From the NCBI GenBank assembly GCA_041287365.1, contig JBEULL010000003.1, positions 1-64,000 on the forward strand: DNA of 64,000 bases, read 5' to 3'. The translations under genes and the position numbers were made by a program. Below the pieces are notes generated by a model, which was not told the DNA's origin, searched no databases, and worked only from the letters and a program-made list of their open reading frames with translations. This DNA comes from JAQVIJ01 sp041287365 (GTDB lineage Bacteria > Desulfobacterota > Dissulfuribacteria > Dissulfuribacterales > DYLC01). This document shows positions 10,701 through 17,619 of this stretch, piece after piece (position 1 is the first letter of the stretch; every line of letters starts with the position of its first letter).

Positions 10701-10860
10701 GCCTCTGGCAATGGCCAATGGAGCAGGCTCTGAACTCAGACAGCCATTAGGCATAGCCATAATCGGAGGGCTTATCGTGAGCCAGATGCTGACCCTCTAC
10801 ACCACACCCGTGGTCTATCTCTGCCTGGATAAGCTGAAGATAATGTTGAATGTTAAATGA
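7792..10860 (+). CDS. RND multidrug efflux inner-membrane transporter (MdtC-like)
   Basis: 1022-residue second RND pump, clearly paralogous to the preceding one (MNISEIFIKRPVATTLLTVG, PLPQVDFPTISV, GFVVDDAIVVLENI, LLIGIVKKNGIMMVDFA). The TM4 Asp pair and the TM10 Lys of the proton relay are present. Its start codon overlaps the upstream stop (ATGA), implying translational coupling and a fixed ratio of the two subunits, as expected for an MdtBC-type hetero-oligomer. The operon ends here: after the stop come only a few AT-rich bases and a convergent tRNA gene. Substrates cannot be predicted from the sequence. Confidence 0.93.
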   Translation: MNISEIFIKRPVATTLLTVGLVLAGILAFKFLPVSPLPQVDFPTISVSASLPGADPETMATSVAAPLERQFGRIAGVTEMTSVSYRGTVSITLQFELNRDINGAARDVQAAINAARSYLPSNLPSNPTYRKINPSDAPILILSLTSDTVGKPEMYDAASTILQQRLSQINGVGQVFVGGGAMPAVRVELNPMSLNQYGISLAQVRGVLAASNVNRPKGVVSNANLLWELHANDQIQKAAEYEDLIISYHAGQAVKLADVAQVENSVEDLRVSGFVNGKPAIMVIIFRQPGANIIETVDNIRSILPQLEAALPHDIKLSVVLDRTPPIRASLHDVEISLLLSGILVILVVFWFLRNIRATLIPALAVMSSIVGTFAVMYLFGYSLNNLSLMALTIATGFVVDDAIVVLENITRHREMGQTRLQAAISGSREIAFTVFSMSISLVAVFIPILLMEGMVGRLFREFAVTLSAAVLVSLIISLTTTPMMCAAILKEKTSERHSQIYRISERIFLRIQSYYERSLQWALKHTLTMLGLTIGGIIASISLFIWIPKGFFPEQDTGRIAGSIQAAQDISFQEMRSKLLEVVKIIQQDSDVTYVAAFTGGGHGSATNSARMFITLAPFEKRKATAREIIARLRKKLAHIPGASTFLQPVQDLRIGGRISGALYQYTLQAESVTELNLWSQKILQAMRFLPVLTDVNSDQQDMGLETALHIDRTTASRLGITPQQIDEALYDAFGQRQVSILYKPLNQYHVVMETAPAFWQQPDTLQNIYVPSSFNKLVPLSTFTSWRIDAGPLAVNHQGQFPAATISFNLAQGVSLSEAVKAIEDATRKLGMPFEIRGNFAGTAQAFQNSLKTQPMLILAALIAVYIVLGILYESYVHPITILSTLPSAGVGAMIALMCCGLELSLIAVIGIILLIGIVKKNGIMMVDFALYAERSQGKPPHEAIYQACVLRFRPIMMTTMAALFGALPLAMANGAGSELRQPLGIAIIGGLIVSQMLTLYTTPVVYLCLDKLKIMLNVK

Positions 10861-10890
10861 TGAATGTTGAATTAAGGTAAAGAGATAAAA

Positions 10891-10967
10891 TGGTGGCGGC
10901 ACAGGGACTTGAACCCCGGACACTACGGATATGAGCCGTATGCTCTAACCAGCTGAGCTATGCCGCC
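10891..10967 (-). tRNA. tRNA-Met (CAT anticodon, elongator type)
   Basis: A 77-base cloverleaf read on the minus strand. The acceptor stem is GGCGGCA/TGCCGCC with discriminator A and an encoded CCA (10891-10893). The D arm is AGCTCAGCTGGTTAGAGC, the anticodon stem-loop TACGG-CTCATAT-CCGTA has anticodon CAT at 10931-10933, and the T loop is GGTTCAAGT. The acceptor sequence and a fully paired first base pair fit elongator Met rather than initiator Met. A lysidine-modified Ile(CAT) tRNA cannot be fully excluded from the anticodon alone. Confidence 0.93.
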
Positions 10968-11006
10968 ATTGTGATATGAAAGGGAAACAACTGCGAAGTG
11001 GGGCAA

Positions 11007-11034
11007 TCATTATGTTTTTTTCGGGGTTTGTCAA
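11007..11034 (-). promoter_or_regulatory. probable sigma-70 promoter of tRNA-Met
   Basis: On the minus strand a perfect TTGACA (11029-11034) is followed after 16 bases by TAATGA (11007-11012), about 40 bases ahead of the mature tRNA 5' end. The exact -10 hexamer is uncertain because CATAAT overlaps it. Confidence 0.5.
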
Positions 11035-11138
11035 GTCCCTATCGACAACATGATCTGGAAAGCCACATTTTAATATCACTGTTTCACAGACGGGCAGACA
11101 CCACATCCGCCCGCACATCAAAAGTTATTCGAGTGTCT

Positions 11139-11786
11139 TTATTTTTTTCCCATTAATTTATTGCCAAGATTAACTATTGCGCCACCCATGTGTTCAATAC
11201 CCTTACCCACATCGTCCGTCACATAGCCTGTGCCCTGAATCAATTTATTCGATAACTCCTTGGTTTCTTTTATTGCCTTTGATACTCCTGCCTTGGCCTT
11301 ATGTCCTGACCACTCTCCTGCCTGTTCCAGATGGTTAGCCGCTGATTTCAGTGCGTCTCCCGTCTCTTTTGTCTCCTTCTTGAACCAGGCATCGGTTGCC
11401 TTCAGGTAATAATTATTTGCCAACGCATGTTCGGCCCTCGCAAAGACAGAACTTATCTCACCCCTTGACTTCACAGCACCCTTTTCTATTTTGTCAGCTA
11501 AGGCATTCAGCTCATCAGCAGAGGCCAAAATCGCCTTCTTCCCCTTGTCGCTGGCTATTTCAGCCTCTTTTTTCATGAAATCCGCAGCCTTGCGAATTTC
11601 ATTAACGGTTGCCTTGTAATCCTTTTTAATAAAGGACTCATGGGCCTTCTTAAAATCAGACGCAGGCTCCAATATCTGAATATCCACCACCTCTATGGCG
11701 TTAGAATAGGCAGGTACACTGATAACCATCTGATTCAAAGAAAACACCGCAAACAATCCAGCTGTCAAAAGCATCTTTTTTTTCAT
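11139..11786 (-). CDS. secreted helical protein of unknown function
   Basis: 215-residue predicted periplasmic protein. ATG 11786 follows a strong AAAGGAGG site and opens a signal peptide (MKKKMLLTAGLFAVFSLNQM), with likely cleavage after the AYS-NA region. The mature chain is Lys/Ala/Glu-rich and almost entirely helical, with segments such as KKDYKATVNEIRKAADFMKK and TGDALKSAANHLEQAGEW that suggest a bundle of long amphipathic helices. The C-terminus is Gly-rich (GIEHMGGAIVNLGNKLMGKK). I do not recognise a functional family. A TATAAT-like box at about 11843-11848 (minus) may drive it. It stands alone between the tRNA and the ClC channel. Confidence 0.8.
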   Translation of the reverse strand: MKKKMLLTAGLFAVFSLNQMVISVPAYSNAIEVVDIQILEPASDFKKAHESFIKKDYKATVNEIRKAADFMKKEAEIASDKGKKAILASADELNALADKIEKGAVKSRGEISSVFARAEHALANNYYLKATDAWFKKETKETGDALKSAANHLEQAGEWSGHKAKAGVSKAIKETKELSNKLIQGTGYVTDDVGKGIEHMGGAIVNLGNKLMGKK

Positions 11787-11869
11787 TTTACTGCCTCCTT
11801 TGTGAGTATGATTGAAGTACGCCAAATGCAGCTTAATTTATAATTATAACATACTATAATAATTTGTAA

Positions 11870-12106
11870 CTACCAAACTTTGACCTCTGTTGTAAATAGT
11901 GGACACGAAAGCGCCACCAGCACGAGCGGCAAAGGATTATCAATGACCTGAGCATCAGACTTCACTCTGGTCATGTCAACAGGCGCAAACATCCGTCTCA
12001 CCGCATGATTATCTATGGGAATTGGACTGTAAGAGGCGCAACCGGCAAGGAAAACTCTTAAAAAAATATGGTCAGTATTATTATAAATAATATTTTTATA
12101 ATTAAA
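11870..12106 (-). pseudogene. lipoprotein-like reading frame lacking a start codon
   Basis: A 78-codon open frame on the minus strand contains a lipoprotein-type signal end, RVFLAGCASYSPIPID, with the lipobox Cys encoded at 12038-12040. About 56 residues follow, including VRRMFAPVDMTRVKSDAQVI, before a TAG. Upstream of the lipobox there is no ATG, GTG or TTG in frame before the previous stop, and the DNA becomes very AT-rich. Either the 5' end has been lost, so this is a remnant, or a rare AUU start is used. The intergenic stretch 11787-12148 holds nothing else that I can identify. Confidence 0.35.
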
Positions 12107-12148
12107 CTATTTTAATAATAATGCAGCATCATTGAAACTATTGCAAAT

Positions 12149-13468
12149 CTATTTTACTATTTCTTCTATTGCAAGATGTTCGGTAGGATGTGTCATTGGT
12201 TTGGATTGAGCATATATAGAAGTCTCATGTAACATCGAGGAAACATAGTATCCTATCAAACATCCAAGGGCAATGGCCGGCAATAGGGTGAAACCAAAGG
12301 TCATTTCGCTGACCATCACCACGGCAGTCAAGGGCGCATGAGTTACGGCGGCAAGAAAGGCACCCATTCCAACGAGTGCATATGAATTTTCGGAGGTATT
12401 TGAAAGAATCAGGTGCACAACACCTCCACCCAAACTTCCAAGGGTAGCTCCTATGAAGAGTGTGGGGGTAAAAACGCCGCCTAATGCACCTGAACCAGTA
12501 GTAAGCAGTGTGGCGACTGTCTTGAGAAAAAAGATGAGCAACACAGCGTTCAAGGCGTGATGTTCATGCAGCAGGTTATTGATAACCGAGTAGCCATTTC
12601 CCCATACCTCGGGGCTTATCATTGAAAGCCCACCTACTGCAAGACCAGCTACAGACATCTTGAGCCACACAGGCTTCGATACCCTTTCAAACATCACATG
12701 CACTCTATTCAACAAGGCAATGAATCCAGCCCCAAGTACTCCGGCACATGTGCCCAGAAGAATTACGAAAAACAGTTCTGGCGCAGTGGACAGACTGCGA
12801 GGGTCGATGGCATAGATCGGACCAACATGTGTGATGTGACGCACGATCAGATCAGAGACAACCGATGTCAAAAGAAGCGGAGCGAGATTGCTCACGGTGA
12901 TGCTTCCCAGCACAATCTCCGCTACAAACAGAGAACCGGCAATAGGGGTGTTATATGCCCCAGCCACACCAGCGGCTGCTCCACAGGCAATCAGAAAATG
13001 ACGCTTTTGAGGGGGCAAGCGCAACAGATTCGCCAACACCGATCCGGTTAATGCGGCAAGTTGCACCATAGAACCCTCCCTGCCGATGGATCCTCCTGAG
13101 ACCACTGATGCGGCAGATGCCGTTGATTTCAAAAGGGAACCGGCCACGGGCAGGTCACTACCTGCAAATATGGCTTCCATATAATCAGCGCCACCCTTAT
13201 CCTTTTTGTTTTCTATAAAACGCTCAATGATCAGGCCTGCCAAAAGTCCGCCCACGGCAGGAGCGATACAGCGAAGCATCAGAGGGAGTTCTCTGGCATC
13301 CGCAACCAAGCCAAGACTGGAGCTATACAGTGTGGATTCCGCAAACAATAAAAGCCAACGAAATGCAAGCACTGCAAAAGCGCCGGCGATTCCCACTATT
13401 ACAGACAAAACCAGCAACTGTAATAATTGAAAATTGCGAGTATCTAAAAGTGAGAATGAGGGATTCAT
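12149..13468 (-). CDS. ClC-family chloride channel or H+/Cl- antiporter
   Basis: 439-residue polytopic membrane protein of the ClC family. The selectivity and gating motif is GGSIGREGS at residues 125-133, where Glu131 matches the gating glutamate. AYNTPIAGSLFVAEI follows near 161-175, and GSGALGGVFTPTLFIGATLG in the second repeat is the GxFxP motif. There is no C-terminal CBS pair, as is common for bacterial members. It would move chloride, possibly with proton exchange, across the inner membrane. The ribosome site is weak. The next gene on the same strand begins only about 30 bases upstream, so the two may be cotranscribed. Confidence 0.9.
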   Translation of the reverse strand: MNPSFSLLDTRNFQLLQLLVLSVIVGIAGAFAVLAFRWLLLFAESTLYSSSLGLVADARELPLMLRCIAPAVGGLLAGLIIERFIENKKDKGGADYMEAIFAGSDLPVAGSLLKSTASAASVVSGGSIGREGSMVQLAALTGSVLANLLRLPPQKRHFLIACGAAAGVAGAYNTPIAGSLFVAEIVLGSITVSNLAPLLLTSVVSDLIVRHITHVGPIYAIDPRSLSTAPELFFVILLGTCAGVLGAGFIALLNRVHVMFERVSKPVWLKMSVAGLAVGGLSMISPEVWGNGYSVINNLLHEHHALNAVLLIFFLKTVATLLTTGSGALGGVFTPTLFIGATLGSLGGGVVHLILSNTSENSYALVGMGAFLAAVTHAPLTAVVMVSEMTFGFTLLPAIALGCLIGYYVSSMLHETSIYAQSKPMTHPTEHLAIEEIVK

Positions 13469-13500
13469 TACGCCTATTTTTTAATGATAACAGGGTGAAA

Positions 13501-13821
13501 TCAATCCTTCCATTTTTTGTGACAGGCTTTGGTAATGTTATAAACATTCTCCATGTGCGTTCGAGCAGTCACCACGTCATTTCGCTCCAATGCCCATCGC
13601 ATGGCATGTATATTTCTCACACACTCGTCCCACTCTTTTTGCCACTCAGGCATAGCGGTCTGCGTATAACGCTTCACCTTTTCCATAAAATCATTCCAAT
13701 CCACCTGTCTTGGCAGAATGCCATTCTCAAGGTCCTTGCGCATACCCTTCCAAATAGGACTCATGGATTTTTTTAGAATTTTTTCTTCGTATCTGGACTC
13801 CGATCCTACCATTCCTACCAT
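13501..13821 (-). CDS. small hypothetical protein with C-terminal CHKKW motif
   Basis: 106-residue soluble, charged, helical protein with no signal peptide. ATG 13821 is preceded by a good GGAGA site. Only one Cys is present, near the end, in NITKACHKKWKD. A single C-terminal Cys-His dipeptide followed by basic and aromatic residues resembles the loosely defined XXXCH-domain proteins of Desulfobacterota, whose role is unknown. The likeness is weak and could be coincidental. It does not carry the CxxCH of a c-type cytochrome. It sits directly upstream of the ClC gene on the same strand. Confidence 0.65.
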   Translation of the reverse strand: MVGMVGSESRYEEKILKKSMSPIWKGMRKDLENGILPRQVDWNDFMEKVKRYTQTAMPEWQKEWDECVRNIHAMRWALERNDVVTARTHMENVYNITKACHKKWKD

Positions 13822-13930
13822 ATATTCTCTCCGTTCATTTTTATCGATATAAAAGTGTCAAAAAACCGTCACAAAAGGTTTGACAAGGCCACAAATTCCT
13901 TGTAAGAATTTTAGCCTGTAATACATTCTT

Positions 13931-15010
13931 GTGCAAAGAGAAAAATTATTATTTCAACCAGATATCATGATAGTCGGTAACAGCAAAGCCATTCAAGGGG
14001 TCTTTGACCTCATCAAAAAAGTAGCCACCACCGACAGCACGGTGCTCATCACAGGTGAAAGCGGAACCGGCAAAGAACTCATCGCCAAAGCCATACATTA
14101 CTCCGCGCCTGAGGCCAATGAACGGCCGTTTATTCCTGTAAACTGCGCAGCCATTCCACACGAACTTCTGGAAAGCGAATTGTTCGGGCACGAAAAAGGC
14201 GCCTTCACTCATGCCATTCGCACACGCATAGGCAGGTTCGAGCTGGCGAACAACGGCTCCATCTTTCTGGACGAGATAGCCGAAATGCCTATGAGCCTTC
14301 AGGTGAAGCTATTGCGCGCCATTCAGGAACGAAAATTCGAACGTGTGGGCGGCTCCAAGACCATCTCTGTGAATATCCGCATTTTAGCGGCCACAAATGT
14401 CAATCTGGAAGAGGCAGTAAAAAACGGACGGTTTCGTGAAGACCTCTATTATCGATTAAATGTAATTCCCATTCACATACCACCATTAAGGGAACGCACA
14501 GGCGACATTCCCCTGCTCATAGACTATTTCCTGAAACGGTTCTGTGAACTCAAACGCCATGAGCCCCTTGAAATAGACGACAACGCCATGGAATATCTAA
14601 TGGCCTATTCCTGGCCTGGAAACGTAAGAGAGTTGGAGAACATCATAGAACGGCTGGTCATTCTGTCAGACGGTGTTGTTATCACTCTCGAAGACCTGCC
14701 GGAAAAAATATTGAGAGAGGTGTCTGAAAATCGCAATACATCCCATGGAACCGCAACGTTCACTCACAACCCCACACCATTTCCTTTCATATTGCCGGAA
14801 GAAGGCGTCTGCCTCAGTGAACTCATGGAACAGTACGAACATCATCTCATCCTTCAGGCGCTGGAGCGCACAGGCTGGGTCAAAAACAGGGCCGCCAAGC
14901 TCCTGAGAATGAATCGCACCACCCTTGTGGAAAAACTCAAAAAACTTAACATAACCGACCCCAATCGAGAACCGGAGGAAGAAAATGCCCTGCAATCATC
15001 TGCAAATTGA
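13931..15010 (+). CDS. sigma-54-dependent transcriptional activator without sensor domain
   Basis: 359-residue enhancer-binding protein. It consists of an AAA+ domain, Walker A GESGTGKE, Walker B SIFLDEIAEMP, the sigma-54 contact loop, sensor II GNVRELEN, and a C-terminal Fis-type helix-turn-helix (RTGWVKNRAAKLLRMNRTTL). There is essentially no N-terminal receiver, GAF or PAS domain, so it may be constitutively active or regulated by another protein. The contact loop reads GAFTHA rather than the canonical GAFTGA. The essential Thr is retained, and variants at this Gly occur in natural activators. The start is GTG 13931 with no good ribosome site. It overlaps the next gene by 26 bases. Its targets are unknown. 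Confidence 0.88.
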   Translation: MQREKLLFQPDIMIVGNSKAIQGVFDLIKKVATTDSTVLITGESGTGKELIAKAIHYSAPEANERPFIPVNCAAIPHELLESELFGHEKGAFTHAIRTRIGRFELANNGSIFLDEIAEMPMSLQVKLLRAIQERKFERVGGSKTISVNIRILAATNVNLEEAVKNGRFREDLYYRLNVIPIHIPPLRERTGDIPLLIDYFLKRFCELKRHEPLEIDDNAMEYLMAYSWPGNVRELENIIERLVILSDGVVITLEDLPEKILREVSENRNTSHGTATFTHNPTPFPFILPEEGVCLSELMEQYEHHLILQALERTGWVKNRAAKLLRMNRTTLVEKLKKLNITDPNREPEEENALQSSAN

Positions 15011-16424
15011 ATTGTTACACAAGATTTCATCAAGACCTTTTGTTGCTATCCTGTTGTTCTGTCTCGCTTTTCTTATGGCTGCGAGCCAGACAAAAGCGGC
15101 CATGGACGAACGGCGTCTGGCCATTCTCCCCATGGACACATCGAACGCAACAGGAATGGCCTACCTTGCCCCATCCATAGAGGCCATGCTCAAGAGCAGA
15201 CTCACTCGGCCTGGAATGCTGAAGACAATGGCATCTCCTGACGTAAAGACGAGGCTCGCAGGCGTCACCACCTCCAATACAGACGAAATCTGCAACAAAT
15301 TGGGCGTTGATTACCTGCTCAAAGGCAAGATAACCACCGAAAAGGGTGAACCACGCATCGCAATAGATATCTTGGCCAAGGGGGTTGGCACTCCGCTCAC
15401 GTCTTTGACCATCTCGCCACGCAATCTGGACGAGATAATCCCAAAAATTACAGAGTTATCCGGTAATATAATAGAATCGGTCATGGCTTACACTCCGGCC
15501 AAACTAGCCAAGAACGAAGCAAAGGAAGAGCGACCCACTCTGCTGGCCGTAGCCCCTGATGACGACAAGCAGAGCATGCTTCGCATGAATCCGGCCAAAC
15601 TCCTTCAGAAAAATGTAACGAGCAAGGAAAAGGATGAAACCCTACAGGCCCTGGCGAAGGCCGGTGAGGGTGTCTCCTCAAAAGAAGAACGACCTGAGAT
15701 GGCCGGCGCATCAAAAACCGCCATCAAATCACCAACCGACGTACTGACCTCCGTAAAATCCAATGAAGCCGAAAGACCTGTGCTAATCTCAAACACCCCC
15801 GCTCCATCCAAGAACATAGTGGCCGATACCTCCACTCCAAAACAGGAAACCTGGTGGAACAAACTCATACCGTGGCAAAAAGACAAGGAAAACGAGCCGG
15901 TTGTCACCATCGATGCAGACAGAGGCGGCCTTCCCTATCCTACCATCAATGAACTCATGAGCAGGTACAGACGTCCAGAACCGGTGCAGCCCATAGTACA
16001 AACAAAGGCGTCCAGCGCAGGCGCCAAGACCTACTCCACTCCACAGGCAAACGCCGCAACACCACAGCAGTCCAATACAACGCAGACAATCACTGCGTCT
16101 TCGGCATTGCAGACCGCAGCCTCCAACAACAGCGCTTCCGGCGTTGCCTCTCCAGCGCAGCAGAACCAATCCTTCGAAGCACAACCAATAATATCCAGTC
16201 AGGCAATACCCACTAAGACAGCCTCAGCGCAGGCTCCTCAGACTCAAAACGAAAAGAAAGGCCTTTTCTCCTGGCTGCCCAATCCGTTCAGCTCTTCCAG
16301 GGCCGAGGCTCAGACCACGCAACCGCCACAGACTCAGGAAACTTCGACCACCAAAAATAAACAGGGCAAGAAGACAGGAGACAAAGGCACAACGGATGAC
16401 CCTCCGATGTGGCAGTGGTATTGA
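14985..16424 (+). CDS. envelope protein with TolB-like N-terminal domain and low-complexity tail
   Basis: 479 residues. An N-terminal hydrophobic segment (FVAILLFCLAFLMAASQTKA) acts as signal peptide or anchor. Residues ~40-165 resemble the TolB N-terminal/CsgG-like fold (RRLAILPMDTSNATGMAYLA; LGVDYLLKGKITTEKGEPRI), often seen in proteins that act on the outer membrane. The remainder is low-complexity Pro/Ser/Thr/Gln/Ala, broken by short Trp-containing stretches (TWWNKLIPWQKD, GLFSWLPNPFSS) and ending DDPPMWQWY. GGAGG precedes the ATG, which lies inside the upstream activator gene, so translation is probably coupled. The function is unknown; a periplasmic or surface-associated scaffold is a guess. 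Confidence 0.8.
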   Translation: MPCNHLQIELLHKISSRPFVAILLFCLAFLMAASQTKAAMDERRLAILPMDTSNATGMAYLAPSIEAMLKSRLTRPGMLKTMASPDVKTRLAGVTTSNTDEICNKLGVDYLLKGKITTEKGEPRIAIDILAKGVGTPLTSLTISPRNLDEIIPKITELSGNIIESVMAYTPAKLAKNEAKEERPTLLAVAPDDDKQSMLRMNPAKLLQKNVTSKEKDETLQALAKAGEGVSSKEERPEMAGASKTAIKSPTDVLTSVKSNEAERPVLISNTPAPSKNIVADTSTPKQETWWNKLIPWQKDKENEPVVTIDADRGGLPYPTINELMSRYRRPEPVQPIVQTKASSAGAKTYSTPQANAATPQQSNTTQTITASSALQTAASNNSASGVASPAQQNQSFEAQPIISSQAIPTKTASAQAPQTQNEKKGLFSWLPNPFSSSRAEAQTTQPPQTQETSTTKNKQGKKTGDKGTTDDPPMWQWY

Positions 16425-16427
16425 AGG

Positions 16428-17546
16428 CTATCGTCCACCCTTTCCCTTGTTTCCCTGACTCGTCAGCTCGGTCTTGTCACCGAGTTTTACCTTGACCATC
16501 GAGAGCTTCTTGTCTCGATAGACCGTAAGTTCTATGGTGTCTCCTGGCTCTTTTCCCTGTAAAAAACGCAAAAATGCCTTGTCTGAACGAATGGTAGTCT
16601 TGTCAGCGGCTATGATGATGTCTCCACCAACTCGATATACGGTATTTCCGATGCGCAGCTCACGATCACTTGCCTTGAGCCCTGACCTTGCCGCAGGGCC
16701 GTTTGGCATGATGTCGGTGATCATGGCCCCTATCTCACCAGGCAGATTCAATGCCTTTGCCAGAGACGGCGTAATGGAGATCAATGTCGCCCCGAACCAC
16801 GGACGCCTTATGTATCCGCGGGAGACCAGTTGTGAGGCAAGATTCTGAATCACCTCGGAAGAAACGGCAAAGCCGGTGATGGAAGGCTGACCGACAGGAG
16901 TGAAGGCAGGAGAAATGATCCCTAACACACGACCGTTGGTATCCACCAGCGGGCCTCCCATATTGAAGTAAGAGGTGGCTGCATCCGTGCGAAGCACCAG
17001 GTCCAGCACCGTCCCATCCGGCTTCGCCACACTCTTGACCGGCGACATGAGTATGCCACGCGACACCTCACAGGCTATACCGTCCGGATTGCCGAAGGCC
17101 AGCACGGTCTGACCCGGCGCCAGATCGGATGTAGCGGCCAGCGAAAGGGCCCCGAAGGTCTCTTTGCTGTTGTTGGGCGCCAAAATCTCGAGAATTGCCA
17201 TGTCCGTCTCATCATCCACACCCAAAAGCTTTGCAGGCCACCTCTGACCATCCACAAAAGCCACCTCTATGGAACGAAGGTCGTTGAGAGTGGAGGCGCT
17301 GGTCACCACATGCCCCATTTTGTCGATGACGAACCCGGAGGCATTGCCTTTGACCGATACCGTTGCCATGGCATAGGGCTTGGAGATCACCGTGCTCGTC
17401 ACGTTCACCACCCCCTTGCACACGCGGTCATAAAGGCCGCCGGTATTCACGGCCTTGGGTTCAGCAGCCGCTGAAACAAACCCAGACTGCCAGCAGAACA
17501 GAATGCATAACACCACCGATATCAATCCACTCAATTTACAATTCAT
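16428..17546 (-). CDS. HtrA/DegP-like protein with degenerate protease domain and PDZ
   Basis: 372 residues starting at ATG 17546 behind AAGGAG; a longer start adds 11 residues before the signal peptide. After the signal sequence comes a trypsin-like HtrA domain (ASGFVIDKMGHVVT; GVDDETDMAILEI; GQTVLAFGNPDGI), then one PDZ domain (GAMITDIMPNGPAARSGLKA; GDIIIAADKTTIRSDKAFLR). The catalytic Asp is present in TDMAIL, about residue 115. The position of the catalytic His (normally TNNHVV) reads TSASTL, and the Ser motif (normally GNSGGP) reads FNMGGP. His and Ser are therefore both lost, and the protein should lack protease activity. It probably serves as a periplasmic binding or chaperone-like protein. 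It is convergent with the TolB-like gene, three bases apart. Confidence 0.85.
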   Translation of the reverse strand: MNCKLSGLISVVLCILFCWQSGFVSAAAEPKAVNTGGLYDRVCKGVVNVTSTVISKPYAMATVSVKGNASGFVIDKMGHVVTSASTLNDLRSIEVAFVDGQRWPAKLLGVDDETDMAILEILAPNNSKETFGALSLAATSDLAPGQTVLAFGNPDGIACEVSRGILMSPVKSVAKPDGTVLDLVLRTDAATSYFNMGGPLVDTNGRVLGIISPAFTPVGQPSITGFAVSSEVIQNLASQLVSRGYIRRPWFGATLISITPSLAKALNLPGEIGAMITDIMPNGPAARSGLKASDRELRIGNTVYRVGGDIIIAADKTTIRSDKAFLRFLQGKEPGDTIELTVYRDKKLSMVKVKLGDKTELTSQGNKGKGGR

Positions 17547-17619
17547 TGAACTACTCCTTCCATGTCTATAAGTCTGCAATTCACTTGCCGGATTCCATCT
17601 TTTTAAGGTTCCATTTTAG

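Noticed and set aside
11139..11786. YfdX-family assignment of the secreted helical protein
   Set aside because: Only general helical, Ala/Lys-rich composition is shared; no specific motif matched.
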